From contig CAVQAW010000010.1 of assembly GCA_963710535.1 (NCBI GenBank), positions 310,001 through 374,000 of the forward strand: a stretch of DNA of 64,000 nt. Direction: 5' to 3'. Within the stretch, counting starts at the first letter, position 1. Each line of letters starts with the position of its first letter. Both the position numbers and the translations under genes were made by a program. A model generated the notes under the pieces. It was not told the origin of the DNA. It saw only the letters and a program-made list of their open reading frames with translations, and searched no databases. This document shows positions 1-9,632 of this stretch, one piece after another. The stretch comes from Pelagihabitans sp963710535 (GTDB lineage Bacteria; Bacteroidota; Bacteroidia; Flavobacteriales; Flavobacteriaceae).

Positions 1-1
1 T

Positions 2-742
2 CCTGAATGGGCGATAACCATGAAGGGCGGTATCGATGACCCACAAAAAAAATTGGATAGAAAAGTCAAGGAAATCGAGCTTGCCGATTTGGTCGTAGTA
101 CCCTCAAATTTTGTTAAAGATTCCATCCCCGAATGGGTTGGCCGTGACAAAATTCTGATTTCTCCATTCGGAACTCCAGTAAATGTACCTGCCCTAAGCA
201 ATAGATTTGAGGGGCCCAAAAACAAAAAATTGAGAGTACTCTTTGTAGGATCGATGGGACAACGAAAAGGTTTAGGCGATTTGTTTTCGGCCATGAAATT
301 ACTGAATAACCCCGGAGTCGAACTGGTTGTAATGGGGTCTTTATTGGCACCTATGAAGTTCTACCGTGAGCAATATTCCGATTTTCTATATGAGCCTGGC
401 AGACCACATAGAGAGGTCTTGGAACTGATGCGGACCTGTGATGTCTTTTGTTTACCTTCAATAATCGAAGGACGAGCCTTGGTCATGCAAGAAGCCATGA
501 GTCAAGGGCTACCTTTGATAATCACTTCAAACACTGGAGGTGATGATTTGATCATTCCTGAAAAAACTGGCTTTTTGGTCCCAATAAAATCTCCCCAGGC
601 AATAGCAGAGAAAATAGAATGGTTTTTTGACAATCGAGAAAAATTACCGGAGATGGCAAACGCTGCGCAAAAGAAAGCTGCCGAATATACTTGGTTAGCT
701 TACGGCACCAAAATCATTAATGCAATAGAGAATCTCGCCTAA
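2..742 (+). CDS. Glycosyltransferase family 4, C-terminal part (truncated by window start)
   Basis: The reading frame is open from base 2, so the gene begins before the window and the Met at base 20 is internal. About 245 residues of a GT4 (group 1) retaining glycosyltransferase remain. They include the beta-strand/loop with FVGSMGQRKG that opens the nucleotide-sugar domain and the E-x7-E motif EGRALVMQE (Glu150 and Glu158 counted from the Met at 20), which normally contacts the donor sugar nucleotide. No signal peptide or membrane segment is visible in this part; the enzyme is expected at the cytoplasmic face of the inner membrane. It lies at the start of a polysaccharide locus with three more GT4 enzymes, so a role in exopolysaccharide or O-antigen repeat-unit assembly is inferred. 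Donor and acceptor are unknown. Confidence 0.9.
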   Translation, partial: PEWAITMKGGIDDPQKKLDRKVKEIELADLVVVPSNFVKDSIPEWVGRDKILISPFGTPVNVPALSNRFEGPKNKKLRVLFVGSMGQRKGLGDLFSAMKLLNNPGVELVVMGSLLAPMKFYREQYSDFLYEPGRPHREVLELMRTCDVFCLPSIIEGRALVMQEAMSQGLPLIITSNTGGDDLIIPEKTGFLVPIKSPQAIAEKIEWFFDNREKLPEMANAAQKKAAEYTWLAYGTKIINAIENLA

Positions 743-1226
743 TTGAATTTCGAAAATTGTCGAGATGATAATTGTCTGCTTTATGTGAGCGAAGGTAATT
801 ATCTCGGGATATGGAAAAGATTAATTTAGAATATGCCATAAACTAAGTCGAGCTTGCCAGGATATTCAATCAATAGTTGATACCGAATTAAATTTTATTG
901 GTACGGAGTTATTGATGCGATATTTGTTGGTCAAGAATTGGTAACTTTCCATGAATGAAATGACCAGTTTTTGATGAAATCTAGATTATTTAGTGCTTGA
1001 ACGCTTTTTCTTGTGACCAACTCTTTTGAAATTTACATTGGGTATATTTTAAATTGATATTATCAGCATGTTACCAACTTACTTTAACAAAGCAATGGCA
1101 CAAAATAACTTTCCACAACAACTATTGTGGAAGATATTAGATTTCAGAACATTTTAGAAAACCTCATAACGATTCTGGAATAAGGTTCGATATGTAGTTA
1201 GTTGGCGCAGTATAAATTTTGGATAA
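743..1226. other. AT-rich intergenic stretch, no gene seen
   Basis: About 480 bases between the first glycosyltransferase and the O-antigen-ligase-like gene. I see no credible coding frame, RNA gene or strong hairpin. The sequence looks more AT-rich than the flanking genes. The 3' end carries a TA-N3-TTTG motif at about 1212-1220 which resembles, but does not exactly match, the Bacteroidota -7 element, and could serve the downstream gene. Confidence 0.5.
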
Positions 1227-2513
1227 GTGGTAAATCAAGACAAAAAAAACATCCTAAAAATAGGCATCTGGATGTTCTTAATCTTGTTGATGTTGGAGGG
1301 GGCTTTAAGGAAATGGTTTTTACCGACCCTGACCGGACCCCTGGCACTGATACGGGATCCACTGGCATTATGGTTGCTATATGCAGCCTACAAAAATGGA
1401 TTGCTTAAGGCGAATATTTTTCTTAGCTGTATGGTCTTTGTGAGCTTTCTTGCCATAGGTACCACCTTTGTATTAGGGCATGGCAATTTGGCGGTATGTT
1501 TGTATGGCGCACGCATCACCTTGCTCTATTTCCCATTGATTTTTGTCATCGGGAAAGTATTTGATAGGGAAGATGTTCTTAAAATGGGCAATGTGCTGCT
1601 CTATATCGCCATTCCCATGACCCTGCTGATGATTCTCCAATTCTATAGTCCACAATCCGCTTGGGTAAATCGAGGAGTAGGAGGTGATTTGGAAGGGGCA
1701 GGTTTCTCTGGTGCATTGGGTTTCTACCGTCCCCCCGGCACTTTTTCATTTATTACGGGACTGACCCAATTTTATGGTGTTTTGACCGGATTTATACTCT
1801 ATTTTTGGTTGAAACCGCATTTTGTTAAACGCTTTTTGCTTATTTTGGCGACCCTTTGTTTGGTAGCTGCGATTCCTTTTTCCATAAGCCGAACCTTATT
1901 CTACCAAACAGTAATAGCCATACTTTTCATGGTTTTCGCGGTTTCCCGAAAATCGACGTCTCTACCCAAGATTCTACTTGGGTCAATTGGTCTCATCGCA
2001 TTATTTTTAGCTTTGAGCACAACAAGTTTATTGAAAACCCCTTTAGAAGCTTTTACCGCACGATTTGAAGGCGCGACAAAATACGAAGGTGGGGTCAGTG
2101 GCACTCTGGTAGATCGCTATCTGGGCGGTATGGTAAGTGCCATATCAAATACCAATGAAACTCCTTTTTTTGGACATGGTTTGGGCATCGGCACCAATGC
2201 GGGAGGCAAAATATTGACTGGTGAAAAAAGTATGATTATTTATGTAGAGGACGAATGGGCCAGATTGATTGGAGAGTCAGGCCTATTGCTTGGTCTTTGT
2301 ATGATATTCATCCGAGTGGGTCTTAGTCTGTATATGACCGTACTGGCCTATCGTGCCATGAAGGAGGGAAACCAACTGCCTTGGTTGTTGTTGAGTTTTT
2401 GTCTATTACTTTTGCCCAATGGCCAATGGGGTCAACCTACTACCCTGGGTTTTAGCGTACTCGTTGCCGGTTTGACCTTTGCTTCCTTAAACGAGGTCAA
2501 GAATGATTTATAA
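1227..2513 (+). CDS. O-antigen ligase/polymerase-like membrane protein
   Basis: A 428-residue, very hydrophobic protein with about ten predicted membrane spans and a larger extracytoplasmic loop in the second half, the layout of the Wzy/WaaL (O-antigen ligase, PF04932-like) family. The motif GHGLGIGTNAGG in the loop and the following EDEWARLIGESG resemble the conserved periplasmic loop region of these proteins. In the family this enzyme polymerises or ligates lipid-linked repeat units on the periplasmic side. The first usable start is a GTG at 1227; there is no ATG upstream in frame. It precedes two GT4 genes by 16 nt and is probably co-transcribed with them. Family assignment is good; the precise reaction (polymerase versus ligase) is inferred. 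Confidence 0.8.
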   Translation: MVNQDKKNILKIGIWMFLILLMLEGALRKWFLPTLTGPLALIRDPLALWLLYAAYKNGLLKANIFLSCMVFVSFLAIGTTFVLGHGNLAVCLYGARITLLYFPLIFVIGKVFDREDVLKMGNVLLYIAIPMTLLMILQFYSPQSAWVNRGVGGDLEGAGFSGALGFYRPPGTFSFITGLTQFYGVLTGFILYFWLKPHFVKRFLLILATLCLVAAIPFSISRTLFYQTVIAILFMVFAVSRKSTSLPKILLGSIGLIALFLALSTTSLLKTPLEAFTARFEGATKYEGGVSGTLVDRYLGGMVSAISNTNETPFFGHGLGIGTNAGGKILTGEKSMIIYVEDEWARLIGESGLLLGLCMIFIRVGLSLYMTVLAYRAMKEGNQLPWLLLSFCLLLLPNGQWGQPTTLGFSVLVAGLTFASLNEVKNDL

Positions 2514-2529
2514 TATACATTCGTAACGG

Positions 2530-3702
2530 ATGAACATTGTTTTCTTCGCACATCCTGACTTTATAGCCCATCAAAGTATGCCCCGGTTTGCCAAAATGCT
2601 CTCCGAGGGCATGAAAGAAAAGGGCCATACCATACAGGTATGGGCTCCGAAAGCGAGAACATCTAAACTACCAGTCCCAGGGCCTTTGAAAAAATGGTTG
2701 GGCTATGTTGATCAATATATTCTTTTCCCAGCAAGCATAAAGAAAAAGTTGAAGCACATCGATTCAAATTCGCTTTTTGTATTCACCGACCATGCACTAG
2801 GCCCATGGGTGCCCTTAGTTGCAAATCGACCCCATGCAATACACTGTCACGATTTTATGGCCCAGCGTTCTGCAAATGATGAAATCAAAGAACACCAAAC
2901 CAGTCGAACCGGTAAAATATATCAAAAAATGATTCGGAATGGCTATTCCAAAGGAAAGTATTTTATTTCGGTTTCCGAAAAAACAAAGAATGACCTTCAT
3001 CAATTTTTGGAGCAAACACCGGTGCTCTCAGAAGTAGTTTACAATGGCCTAAACCAAACTTTTACTCCAGGGGATATTCCAAAAAAAAGAAGTGAGATAG
3101 GCAAGCTTATGGAAATGGACTTATCAGAAGGGTATTTGTTGCATGTGGGTGGTAATCAATGGTATAAAAACCGACCTGGAATCGTCAAAATATATGATGC
3201 TTGGCGAGAAAATTACGAAACAAGACTTCCTTTACTGTTAATAGGTCAAGAACCCGATAAAATCTTGCGGTCAATATATAGTCAATCCAAATTTTCAAAA
3301 GACATTCATTTTTTAACCGATGCCTCCGATGAAACTATCCGAAACGCTTATGCAGGTGCTTCCCTACTTCTATTCCCCTCTTACGACGAAGGATTTGGAT
3401 GGCCTATTGCAGAAGCCATGGCCTCGGGATGCCCCGTACTGACAACAGAAAAACCACCAATGACCGAGATAGCGGCCGAAGCTGGGTTCTATATCCCAAA
3501 GCGACCCTTTAATTCAAAAGATGAAAACTGGGCCAAAGTTGCGGCCGCAACCGTTGATAAAATTATTGGTTTGAGCAATGGTGAATATGGGAAAGTGGTC
3601 GCAGATGGCCTTGCAAATGCGGGGCGTTTTGATCAAAAAAAGGCACTCGATGCTATCGAAGGAATTTATTTAGCCGTTTTAAAAAAAGAACTTGCCGAAT
3701 GA
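2530..3702 (+). CDS. Glycosyltransferase family 4
   Basis: A 390-residue GT4 enzyme with two Rossmann-like halves. The donor-binding half has HVGGNQWYKNRPG (about residue 205) and the E-x7-E motif EGFGWPIAE at Glu287/Glu295, followed by the typical AMASGCPVLTTE strand. No signal peptide is seen. It overlaps the next gene by four bases (ATGA), showing translational coupling with another GT4. The mannosyl/glucosyl-transferase type of this family transfers a sugar with retention of configuration onto a lipid-linked glycan at the cytoplasmic membrane face. Its sugar specificity cannot be read from the sequence. Confidence 0.92.
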   Translation: MNIVFFAHPDFIAHQSMPRFAKMLSEGMKEKGHTIQVWAPKARTSKLPVPGPLKKWLGYVDQYILFPASIKKKLKHIDSNSLFVFTDHALGPWVPLVANRPHAIHCHDFMAQRSANDEIKEHQTSRTGKIYQKMIRNGYSKGKYFISVSEKTKNDLHQFLEQTPVLSEVVYNGLNQTFTPGDIPKKRSEIGKLMEMDLSEGYLLHVGGNQWYKNRPGIVKIYDAWRENYETRLPLLLIGQEPDKILRSIYSQSKFSKDIHFLTDASDETIRNAYAGASLLLFPSYDEGFGWPIAEAMASGCPVLTTEKPPMTEIAAEAGFYIPKRPFNSKDENWAKVAAATVDKIIGLSNGEYGKVVADGLANAGRFDQKKALDAIEGIYLAVLKKELAE

Positions 3703-4922
3703 GGGTACTGCATGTTATGGATAAAATGAACCCAAAACGCGGAGGTGTTTGTCAAGCAGTGCGCAACATAATCAAGGGTCTAGGGTTTTTAGAGGTTCAT
3801 AGTGAAGTTGTATGTCTTGATGCACCAAATGAGCCGTTCTTAAACCTAGATCCCTTTATTACCCATGCCTTGGGGCCTGCCGACAACCCTTGGAGCCATT
3901 CACCCAAACTGATACCGTGGTTACAAAGTAATGTCGGCAGTTTTGAGGTGGTCATTCTCCACGGACTCTGGCAATATCCTGGATACGCAGTTTTTAAAGC
4001 GGTTCGAAAATTAAAAAAAAATGTTGCCAACAGCACAAAACAGCCTCCTAGATTCTTCGTGATGCCCCATGGCATGCTCGACCCCTATTTCCAAAAAGCC
4101 CCGGAACGAAAATTGAAGGCCGTACGGAATGTGGTGTATTGGAAACTTATTGAAAAAAAAATAGTCAACACTGCAGATGGTTTGCTATTTACCTGTGCAG
4201 AAGAAGCCCAACTTGCCAAGCAGCCTTTTCGCCCTTATAGACCAAAAAAAGAATTAGTAGTAGGATTAGGCGTCGATGAGCCACCCGTTTTTGAAGATAC
4301 CATGCAACAAGCATTTCTACAACACTGCCCTGAAGTTCGTGACAGTTCCTATCTCTTAATTCTAAGTCGCATTCATGAAAAAAAAGGAGTGGATCTTTTA
4401 CTGAATGCCTATCTTAAATTGAGCACAGATCATCACGAGAAAACCGTTCTCCTTTCTGAAAAACTTATTGTAGTTCCTAAGTTGGTTATTGCGGGTCCAG
4501 GTCTGGAAACGGCCTACGGCCAGCAATTACAAAAACATGTTTCCAGGAATGACTTCTTGAACAGGAATGTATTCTTTACAGACATGCTAACCGGTCCAGT
4601 AAAATGGGGTGCATTTTACTGCTGTGATGCCTTTATATTACCCAGCCATCAAGAAAATTTTGGCATTGCCGTTGTTGAAGCACTTGCCTGTGGTAAACCG
4701 GTGCTCATATCAGATCAGGTCAATATCTGGCGTGAAATCATACAGGCCAAAGCTGGTTTTGTGGCAGCTGATACGCTTGCCGGAACCTTGAAGCTGATGC
4801 AAGACTGGCAAAAGTTAACCCAAGAACAACAATTAAAGATGGGTGAAAATGGAAGGACAGCTTTTGAGAAGCACTTCACCATAGACCGAGCAGCCCATAA
4901 TCTATTAAAAGCCATTTCATAA
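3699..4922 (+). CDS. Glycosyltransferase family 4
   Basis: A 407-residue GT4 protein. It starts with MRVLHVMDKMNPKRGGV, the glycine-rich N-terminal acceptor-side strand typical of the family. ILSRIHEKKGVDLL (about residue 221) opens the donor domain, and ENFGIAVVE (Glu319/Glu327) is the E-x7-E motif. The start codon lies inside the stop of the preceding glycosyltransferase gene (ATGA), and a WcaF-like acetyltransferase follows after 21 nt. The arrangement matches an exopolysaccharide repeat-unit operon. Cytoplasmic, peripheral membrane enzyme by family analogy; specificity unknown. Confidence 0.92.
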   Translation: MRVLHVMDKMNPKRGGVCQAVRNIIKGLGFLEVHSEVVCLDAPNEPFLNLDPFITHALGPADNPWSHSPKLIPWLQSNVGSFEVVILHGLWQYPGYAVFKAVRKLKKNVANSTKQPPRFFVMPHGMLDPYFQKAPERKLKAVRNVVYWKLIEKKIVNTADGLLFTCAEEAQLAKQPFRPYRPKKELVVGLGVDEPPVFEDTMQQAFLQHCPEVRDSSYLLILSRIHEKKGVDLLLNAYLKLSTDHHEKTVLLSEKLIVVPKLVIAGPGLETAYGQQLQKHVSRNDFLNRNVFFTDMLTGPVKWGAFYCCDAFILPSHQENFGIAVVEALACGKPVLISDQVNIWREIIQAKAGFVAADTLAGTLKLMQDWQKLTQEQQLKMGENGRTAFEKHFTIDRAAHNLLKAIS

Positions 4923-4943
4923 TGGCAAACGTATAAAATTGAA

Positions 4944-5510
4944 ATGCAGGAGGAAAATCGAACATCAAGGGTAAGGCTCAAAGACTTTGATGCCACTTTA
5001 AATCTAGACCGAGGAGCTCCAAGGTGGAAAGAGACTGCCTGGTATTTGATCAAAGTTTTATTTTTTATATCGGCATTGCCCTATCCCAATCATTTTAAAG
5101 CTACATTATTACGGCTATTTGGTGCAAAAGTTGGTAAGGGCCTTATCATCAAACCCAGGGTCAACATCCATTTTCCATGGAAGCTCGAATTGGGTAATCA
5201 TGTTTGGATCGGGGAAGAGGTTTTTATCTTGAATTTCGAGAACCTTAAGGTCGGCAATGACGTTTGCATTTCCCAGCGGGCTTTTATATGTGGGGGTAAT
5301 CACGATTATAGAGACCCTGCTATGACCTTCAGAAATGGACCAATAACATTGCAAGATGGCTGCTGGATCGGGGCAGCCTCCTTTATTGGGCCCAATGTTT
5401 CCATTGGTGTCGATACGGTGGTCACTGTGGGTTCAGTAGTGACCTCAAGTGTGGGGGATAATTTGATCAGAAGTAGCCACCCTACCGTATCTGAAAAACC
5501 GCGATGGTAG
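4944..5510 (+). CDS. WcaF-like hexapeptide-repeat acetyltransferase
   Basis: A 188-residue left-handed beta-helix protein. A short hydrophobic stretch at residues 30-45 is followed by [LIV]-G-x4 hexapeptide turns such as LGNHVWIGEEV, VGNDVCISQ and DGCWIGAASFIGPNVSIG. The layout and the GGNHDYRD segment are those of colanic-acid-type WcaF acetyltransferases, which O-acetylate a sugar of the polysaccharide repeat unit using acetyl-CoA. The His in GNHDYRD is the likely catalytic base by analogy. It follows three glycosyltransferase/polymerase genes in the same direction. A serine acetyltransferase is less likely given the context and the N-terminal hydrophobic segment. Confidence 0.85.
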   Translation: MQEENRTSRVRLKDFDATLNLDRGAPRWKETAWYLIKVLFFISALPYPNHFKATLLRLFGAKVGKGLIIKPRVNIHFPWKLELGNHVWIGEEVFILNFENLKVGNDVCISQRAFICGGNHDYRDPAMTFRNGPITLQDGCWIGAASFIGPNVSIGVDTVVTVGSVVTSSVGDNLIRSSHPTVSEKPRW

Positions 5511-5593
5511 AAACAATAGACGAGTCCCTGGTTTGAAGTAAGTCAAAACCATTTCATATAGCATCTTTTTGAATATATTCACATTATCAATCG

Positions 5594-6013
5594 ATGGGTA
5601 GATTTCTTTTTTATTTTATTCTTTTGCTTGGCGTCCTCTTTATTTTTTATCTGAGTTGGCTTGCAGATCCCAAGATGGGGCAAGTACTGATTATTCCTAA
5701 ATGGCTTAGCCAATGGGCAGATGTCAATAAAAATAGCACCATTAGAACAGCGGTACCTTTTCTGATTCTTGGTGTTCTGGTAGGTGGCCGTCTTATGGTT
5801 ATGAGGTCAACCAACAAAAATTGGATCAACTCATGGCTCGTACTCCTGGCAGTGGTGCTTACTGCAGAATTGGGCCAACTCCTTTTGCCCAGAAGAAGTT
5901 TTGACCCGAACGACCTGTTCTGGGGTGCAATTGGTTCAGGGGTCGGAATGCTTCCCTTTTATTTTATGCATAGGCTTTTCGCTAAAAACCAAAACACGTC
6001 AAAAAGCAATTGA
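5594..6013 (+). CDS. VanZ-like small membrane protein
   Basis: A 139-residue protein with four likely membrane spans (about 4-22, 50-68, 78-95 and 108-126). The segment RSFDPNDLFWGAIGSGVGM matches the conserved end of VanZ-like proteins, where an Asp-x-x-Asp/Asn-hydrophobic-Asn/Gly pattern precedes the last helix. VanZ-like proteins have no firmly known general biochemical role, although VanZ itself raises teicoplanin resistance. In Bacteroidota, genes of this type are frequent in polysaccharide loci. The stop codon overlaps the TTG start of the following glycosyltransferase (TTGA), so the two are translationally coupled. Confidence 0.75.
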   Translation: MGRFLFYFILLLGVLFIFYLSWLADPKMGQVLIIPKWLSQWADVNKNSTIRTAVPFLILGVLVGGRLMVMRSTNKNWINSWLVLLAVVLTAELGQLLLPRRSFDPNDLFWGAIGSGVGMLPFYFMHRLFAKNQNTSKSN

Positions 6014-7257
6014 ACAAGCGCCTACTACTTATCGGCAATAATTATTCCCCAGAATTAACGGGAATAGGAAAATATAGCGGCGAAATGATCGAATGGCTCG
6101 CCAGAAAAGGATATCGCTGTACGGTGCTCACTACCTATCCCTACTATCCTTATTGGCAGGTCCAGGAACCCTATCGTAAAAAACGGTTTTGGTATACCAA
6201 AGAAACCAAGGACGTTGATGCGGAAGGTAAAATTACGGTATACCGTTGCCCCATGTTTGTTCCAAAACAGCCTACAGGAAAGAAAAGAATGGTGTCGGAT
6301 CTCAGCTTTTTTCTTTCAGGTTTTTTTCAACTCTTGAAATTGGTCCTTACCGAAAAGTTCGATTTTGTCATCACCGTGGCCCCCTCATTTCAATTGGGAC
6401 TTTTGGGCCATTTTTACAAAAAAATGCGACACGCAAAACATATTTATCATATTCAGGACCTACAGATCGAAGTGGCCCAGGATCTTGAAATGATAAAATC
6501 ACAAATGCTGATCAATTGGTTGTTCGGACTCGAACGATTTATTCTTAACAGGGCAGATGCTGTTAGCAGTATCTCAGAGGGGATGGTTTCAAAAATTCAA
6601 AAAAAAACTAAGACGGCAGTGATGTTGTTCCCCAATTGGGTAGATGCCAAACAATTCTTTCCTCTAGCAAATCGAAACGAACTAAAAAATCAATTCGGTT
6701 TTTTACCAACCGATAAGATCGTACTGTATTCCGGGGGCATTGGCGAAAAGCAAGGAATAACGGCCATACTACATGCAGCCCAAGCATTGTTGTCTACGAC
6801 CGAAACAAAGTTTGTAATATGCGGTTCAGGGCCCTATAAAGAAAAATTAAAAGCCATGGCAGAGGATATGCGCTTGCCAAATGTGATTTTCCTGCCGCTA
6901 CAACCCATGGCCCAATTCAATGCCTTCCTAAATATGGCCGATGTGCATTTGATCATCCAGAAAGCACAAGCGAGCGATTTGGTCATGCCTTCCAAGCTTA
7001 CTTCCATACTTGCCGTTGGGGGACTTGCCCTCATAACGGCGAATAAGGGGTCAGGCCTTTTTGCCTTAGTAGATAAGTATCAAATGGGAATTCTTTTGGA
7101 TGCGGAAAACCAGCATGCTTTAAATGAAGGCATTACAAAGGCACTGTCATTGGACAACAATTCGAAAATTACCCTGAATGCACGAAATTATTCGGACACC
7201 TATTTATCAATGGACAAAATCATGGAAACGTTCGAGCATTCAAATTTGAAGGATTAA
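6010..7257 (+). CDS. WcaI-like glycosyltransferase (GT4)
   Basis: A 415-residue glycosyltransferase beginning KRLLLIGNNYSPELTGIGKY, the signature start of the colanic-acid WcaI family, then VLTTYPYYPYW. The donor half has LYSGGIGEKQGI and the C-terminal helix region, with SDLVMPSKLTSILAVGG in place of the classical E-x7-E block, as in other WcaI proteins. The start used is the TTG at 6010 that overlaps the stop of the VanZ-like gene; no upstream ATG fits. It is the last gene of the plus-strand part of the polysaccharide locus. WcaI adds fucose in colanic acid; that sugar is not implied here. Confidence 0.88.
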   Translation: MNKRLLLIGNNYSPELTGIGKYSGEMIEWLARKGYRCTVLTTYPYYPYWQVQEPYRKKRFWYTKETKDVDAEGKITVYRCPMFVPKQPTGKKRMVSDLSFFLSGFFQLLKLVLTEKFDFVITVAPSFQLGLLGHFYKKMRHAKHIYHIQDLQIEVAQDLEMIKSQMLINWLFGLERFILNRADAVSSISEGMVSKIQKKTKTAVMLFPNWVDAKQFFPLANRNELKNQFGFLPTDKIVLYSGGIGEKQGITAILHAAQALLSTTETKFVICGSGPYKEKLKAMAEDMRLPNVIFLPLQPMAQFNAFLNMADVHLIIQKAQASDLVMPSKLTSILAVGGLALITANKGSGLFALVDKYQMGILLDAENQHALNEGITKALSLDNNSKITLNARNYSDTYLSMDKIMETFEHSNLKD

Positions 7258-7264
7258 AATATAA

Positions 7265-7304
7265 TAATTGACCACGATAGGAATTAATTGACTACGATTG
7301 GAAT
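7265..7304. repeat. 20-bp tandem duplication across a stop codon
   Basis: Two adjacent 20-bp units, 7265-7284 and 7285-7304, differ at only two positions (TAATTGACCACGATAGGAAT and TAATTGACTACGATTGGAAT). The boundary lies exactly at the stop codon of the minus-strand gene 7284-9632, so one unit encodes its last residues and the other is its 3' untranslated sequence. Confidence 0.8.
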
Positions 7305-9632
7305 ATGGTGTTCCTTGATACTCTTTAGGTTGGAGATTTTCCAACGATGGATGCCCCCATGCCAAGATTCATCAGGATGAAAAAGATAAGCCACGTCATT
7401 ATTAAACGGATGGGAGACCACAAAGGGCGTAAGGGCATTTCCGGCCATGCCCTCGAATGGTTTATGTACATTAGGGCCTTCAATACCATTTGGATTTTTA
7501 CTTGCATTTGTTCCAAACACATTAATTAATAATCCATTCTTCCAATAGTGGGCAAATTGGTTGGTTTGAAAACCTCCCTTCCAAAACTCCCCAAAGTAGC
7601 CCCAAACAATATTATCGCCGAAAACCATGGCCTTACTTCCTGCATTCAGCACGCCATTACCGGTATCGAAACGCCCGTCCAAAGGATAATCACCTTTGTA
7701 ATCAGAACCGGTCGCCTTAGAAGTTTTAAATATCCACCTGCCCGTATCAATATCGAGCAAGCCAAGGTGGTAACCGAATCCCAAACCTTCAGCCTCCGGT
7801 CTGCCGTCAAAAGAAACGAGTTTATCATTTCCTATAAGACCGAAAGTCAACCAACCCGTTCCCCGATATATTGGTTCTTCTGCGCTTTCTCTTGTTCGTT
7901 GTGCCAAAACCCTACCAATTGAAAATTGAGGATCGTTTTGGACATCAAAACCCAATAAATTATAACTTGACCATGTAGCATTACCACCTATCACCGTACC
8001 TTCAATATAGACCAGAACTCCGTTTTCTGACCAAATCCATTCAAGCCCATCCAAAACAGTTTCTGTTGTCCGAACTCCATTTTCTGTTAATTCGGCGATT
8101 TCCAATTTATATCCATTCCGTAATAAAAAATAGGTCTTTCCATTAGATAGGCTAATAGGTTCCCGAATTTTTCCAAATGGATCATTATAAATATCTGTAA
8201 CTCTTGCACCCCAATTATTTTTTAACCTCCAACTTTTGGCCACATCTTCTTGGGAATAATCGATTTCATATTCTAACCAATCCACAAATAGTCGAGAAGG
8301 ATTATTTTTATCGACCGACATCATGAGCCAATCCGGGGTGTACTGAATTTTTTCGATAAATATTCGATCCCCAGTGTAATGCATCATTCTATTGTTTCCA
8401 GTGTCGAGCACCCAAAATGAACCATCGTTCTGATAGCTAATAGCAGCATGGTTTTCCTGGGGGGTATAAATATCGGCATCGAATTTTCTTGTTTTGGAAT
8501 CTGTAAAATAGAACTTATCATCATTTACTTCGGGGCTGTTTTTATAGCCTCCCAACTGACCTAATGGGGTACTTTCTATCCCGGAACTGCTGTTGAAAAA
8601 GCGTACTTGTTGTCGATTTCCCCCATCACATATCGCAAGTTCATTGCCATTGGGCGATAATCCGAGCGTTAAGGGTTGTTCCAAGCCGGAAAGCGAAACG
8701 ATCTCGGCCCCTATACTTCCGTTCGGATTCAGGAACCGTTTTGATACCTTGCCATTGTCTGAGATCATCCAAAGATTGCCGTTTCCATCCGCGGTAAGCT
8801 CCCTAGGCGCTACGATGGAATTGATGGTGTGCACAAGGTTGCCTCCCTTCGTGAGATCCAAGACATGGATGGTATTTTGCAATTGTCTGCAGATATATAG
8901 ATAGTTGCCGCTATAGGCAAGTCCTGTGATATAGGAGTCTTCGCCTTGAATCACATTAAGGGCTGAAATATAAGTTCTTGCATAAGTGCTCTTATAAGGA
9001 ATACTCTCTGAAAACATTTGCTCTTGAGAATCATCTTTTTTAGTGACAAATACAAAAGAGGTATTTGAGAATACGTCGTGTGCGCTCCAAAACACATAGT
9101 CCTTATTGGCACAAATATATTTCACAATTGCACCTTTGTCCAGAACGGGGGTGGTGATTTGTGGATTGGAAAGGGAAGATTTGTAAGCAGCGGTCCTTTG
9201 TTCGTTGTAACCATTGCTCCAATAGATATCATCGTCAACCACAATAAATTTAAAGAACCCAGATAGGCCATGGTAACGGTTCGCGCCTGTTAAATTTTCA
9301 GAAGTATTGCCGATTCTTGCCCCTTCCCATTCATATTTCACGTTGTTGGAAAGCACTTTGATTTCGTATGTTTCAGCAGCCACCCTGTTGCCCTCGTCAT
9401 CCAGACCATCCCAAGCAACGGTATGGGTGCCTTTATCCTTTCGTTCATTGCTCCATAAGGTGCGCAACAAGGTTTCTCCACGATACACGCCGGCGCTGGT
9501 GATCGACGCCTCATTCAGGGTATAGGTCAATCCTGTACTTAACGAACTTTTGGTATCGCGTTCAAGCGCATAATGGTAGTTCTGCGCTAAAACAGTACCC
9601 GAGAACAACAATAAACAGATTAAAATCCTCAT
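7284..9632 (-). CDS. Large secreted protein with N-terminal FlgD-like Ig domain and beta-propeller-like repeats
   Basis: A 782-residue protein with a cleavable signal peptide (MRILICLLLFSGTVLAQ). Residues 20-95 form a FlgD-type Ig domain, seen in SITSAGVYRGETLLRTL followed by HTVAWDGLDDEGNRV, normally an assembly or adhesion module. The rest contains repeated aromatic/Gly-Asn-Asp blades such as LTADGNGNLWMISDNG and SYQNDGSFWVLDTGNNRMM, suggesting NHL/beta-propeller blades. No T9SS C-terminal domain is visible at its end. Its start overlaps the stop of the upstream gene (ATGA), and it is the third gene of a secreted-protein operon. The function is unknown; a cell-surface or matrix role linked to the surrounding polysaccharide genes is only inferred. 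Confidence 0.8.
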   Translation of the reverse strand: MRILICLLLFSGTVLAQNYHYALERDTKSSLSTGLTYTLNEASITSAGVYRGETLLRTLWSNERKDKGTHTVAWDGLDDEGNRVAAETYEIKVLSNNVKYEWEGARIGNTSENLTGANRYHGLSGFFKFIVVDDDIYWSNGYNEQRTAAYKSSLSNPQITTPVLDKGAIVKYICANKDYVFWSAHDVFSNTSFVFVTKKDDSQEQMFSESIPYKSTYARTYISALNVIQGEDSYITGLAYSGNYLYICRQLQNTIHVLDLTKGGNLVHTINSIVAPRELTADGNGNLWMISDNGKVSKRFLNPNGSIGAEIVSLSGLEQPLTLGLSPNGNELAICDGGNRQQVRFFNSSSGIESTPLGQLGGYKNSPEVNDDKFYFTDSKTRKFDADIYTPQENHAAISYQNDGSFWVLDTGNNRMMHYTGDRIFIEKIQYTPDWLMMSVDKNNPSRLFVDWLEYEIDYSQEDVAKSWRLKNNWGARVTDIYNDPFGKIREPISLSNGKTYFLLRNGYKLEIAELTENGVRTTETVLDGLEWIWSENGVLVYIEGTVIGGNATWSSYNLLGFDVQNDPQFSIGRVLAQRTRESAEEPIYRGTGWLTFGLIGNDKLVSFDGRPEAEGLGFGYHLGLLDIDTGRWIFKTSKATGSDYKGDYPLDGRFDTGNGVLNAGSKAMVFGDNIVWGYFGEFWKGGFQTNQFAHYWKNGLLINVFGTNASKNPNGIEGPNVHKPFEGMAGNALTPFVVSHPFNNDVAYLFHPDESWHGGIHRWKISNLKSIKEHHIPIVVN

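Noticed and set aside
1202..1408. 68-codon frame overlapping the O-antigen-ligase-like gene
   Set aside because: It lies in another frame of a clear membrane-protein gene and has no motif.
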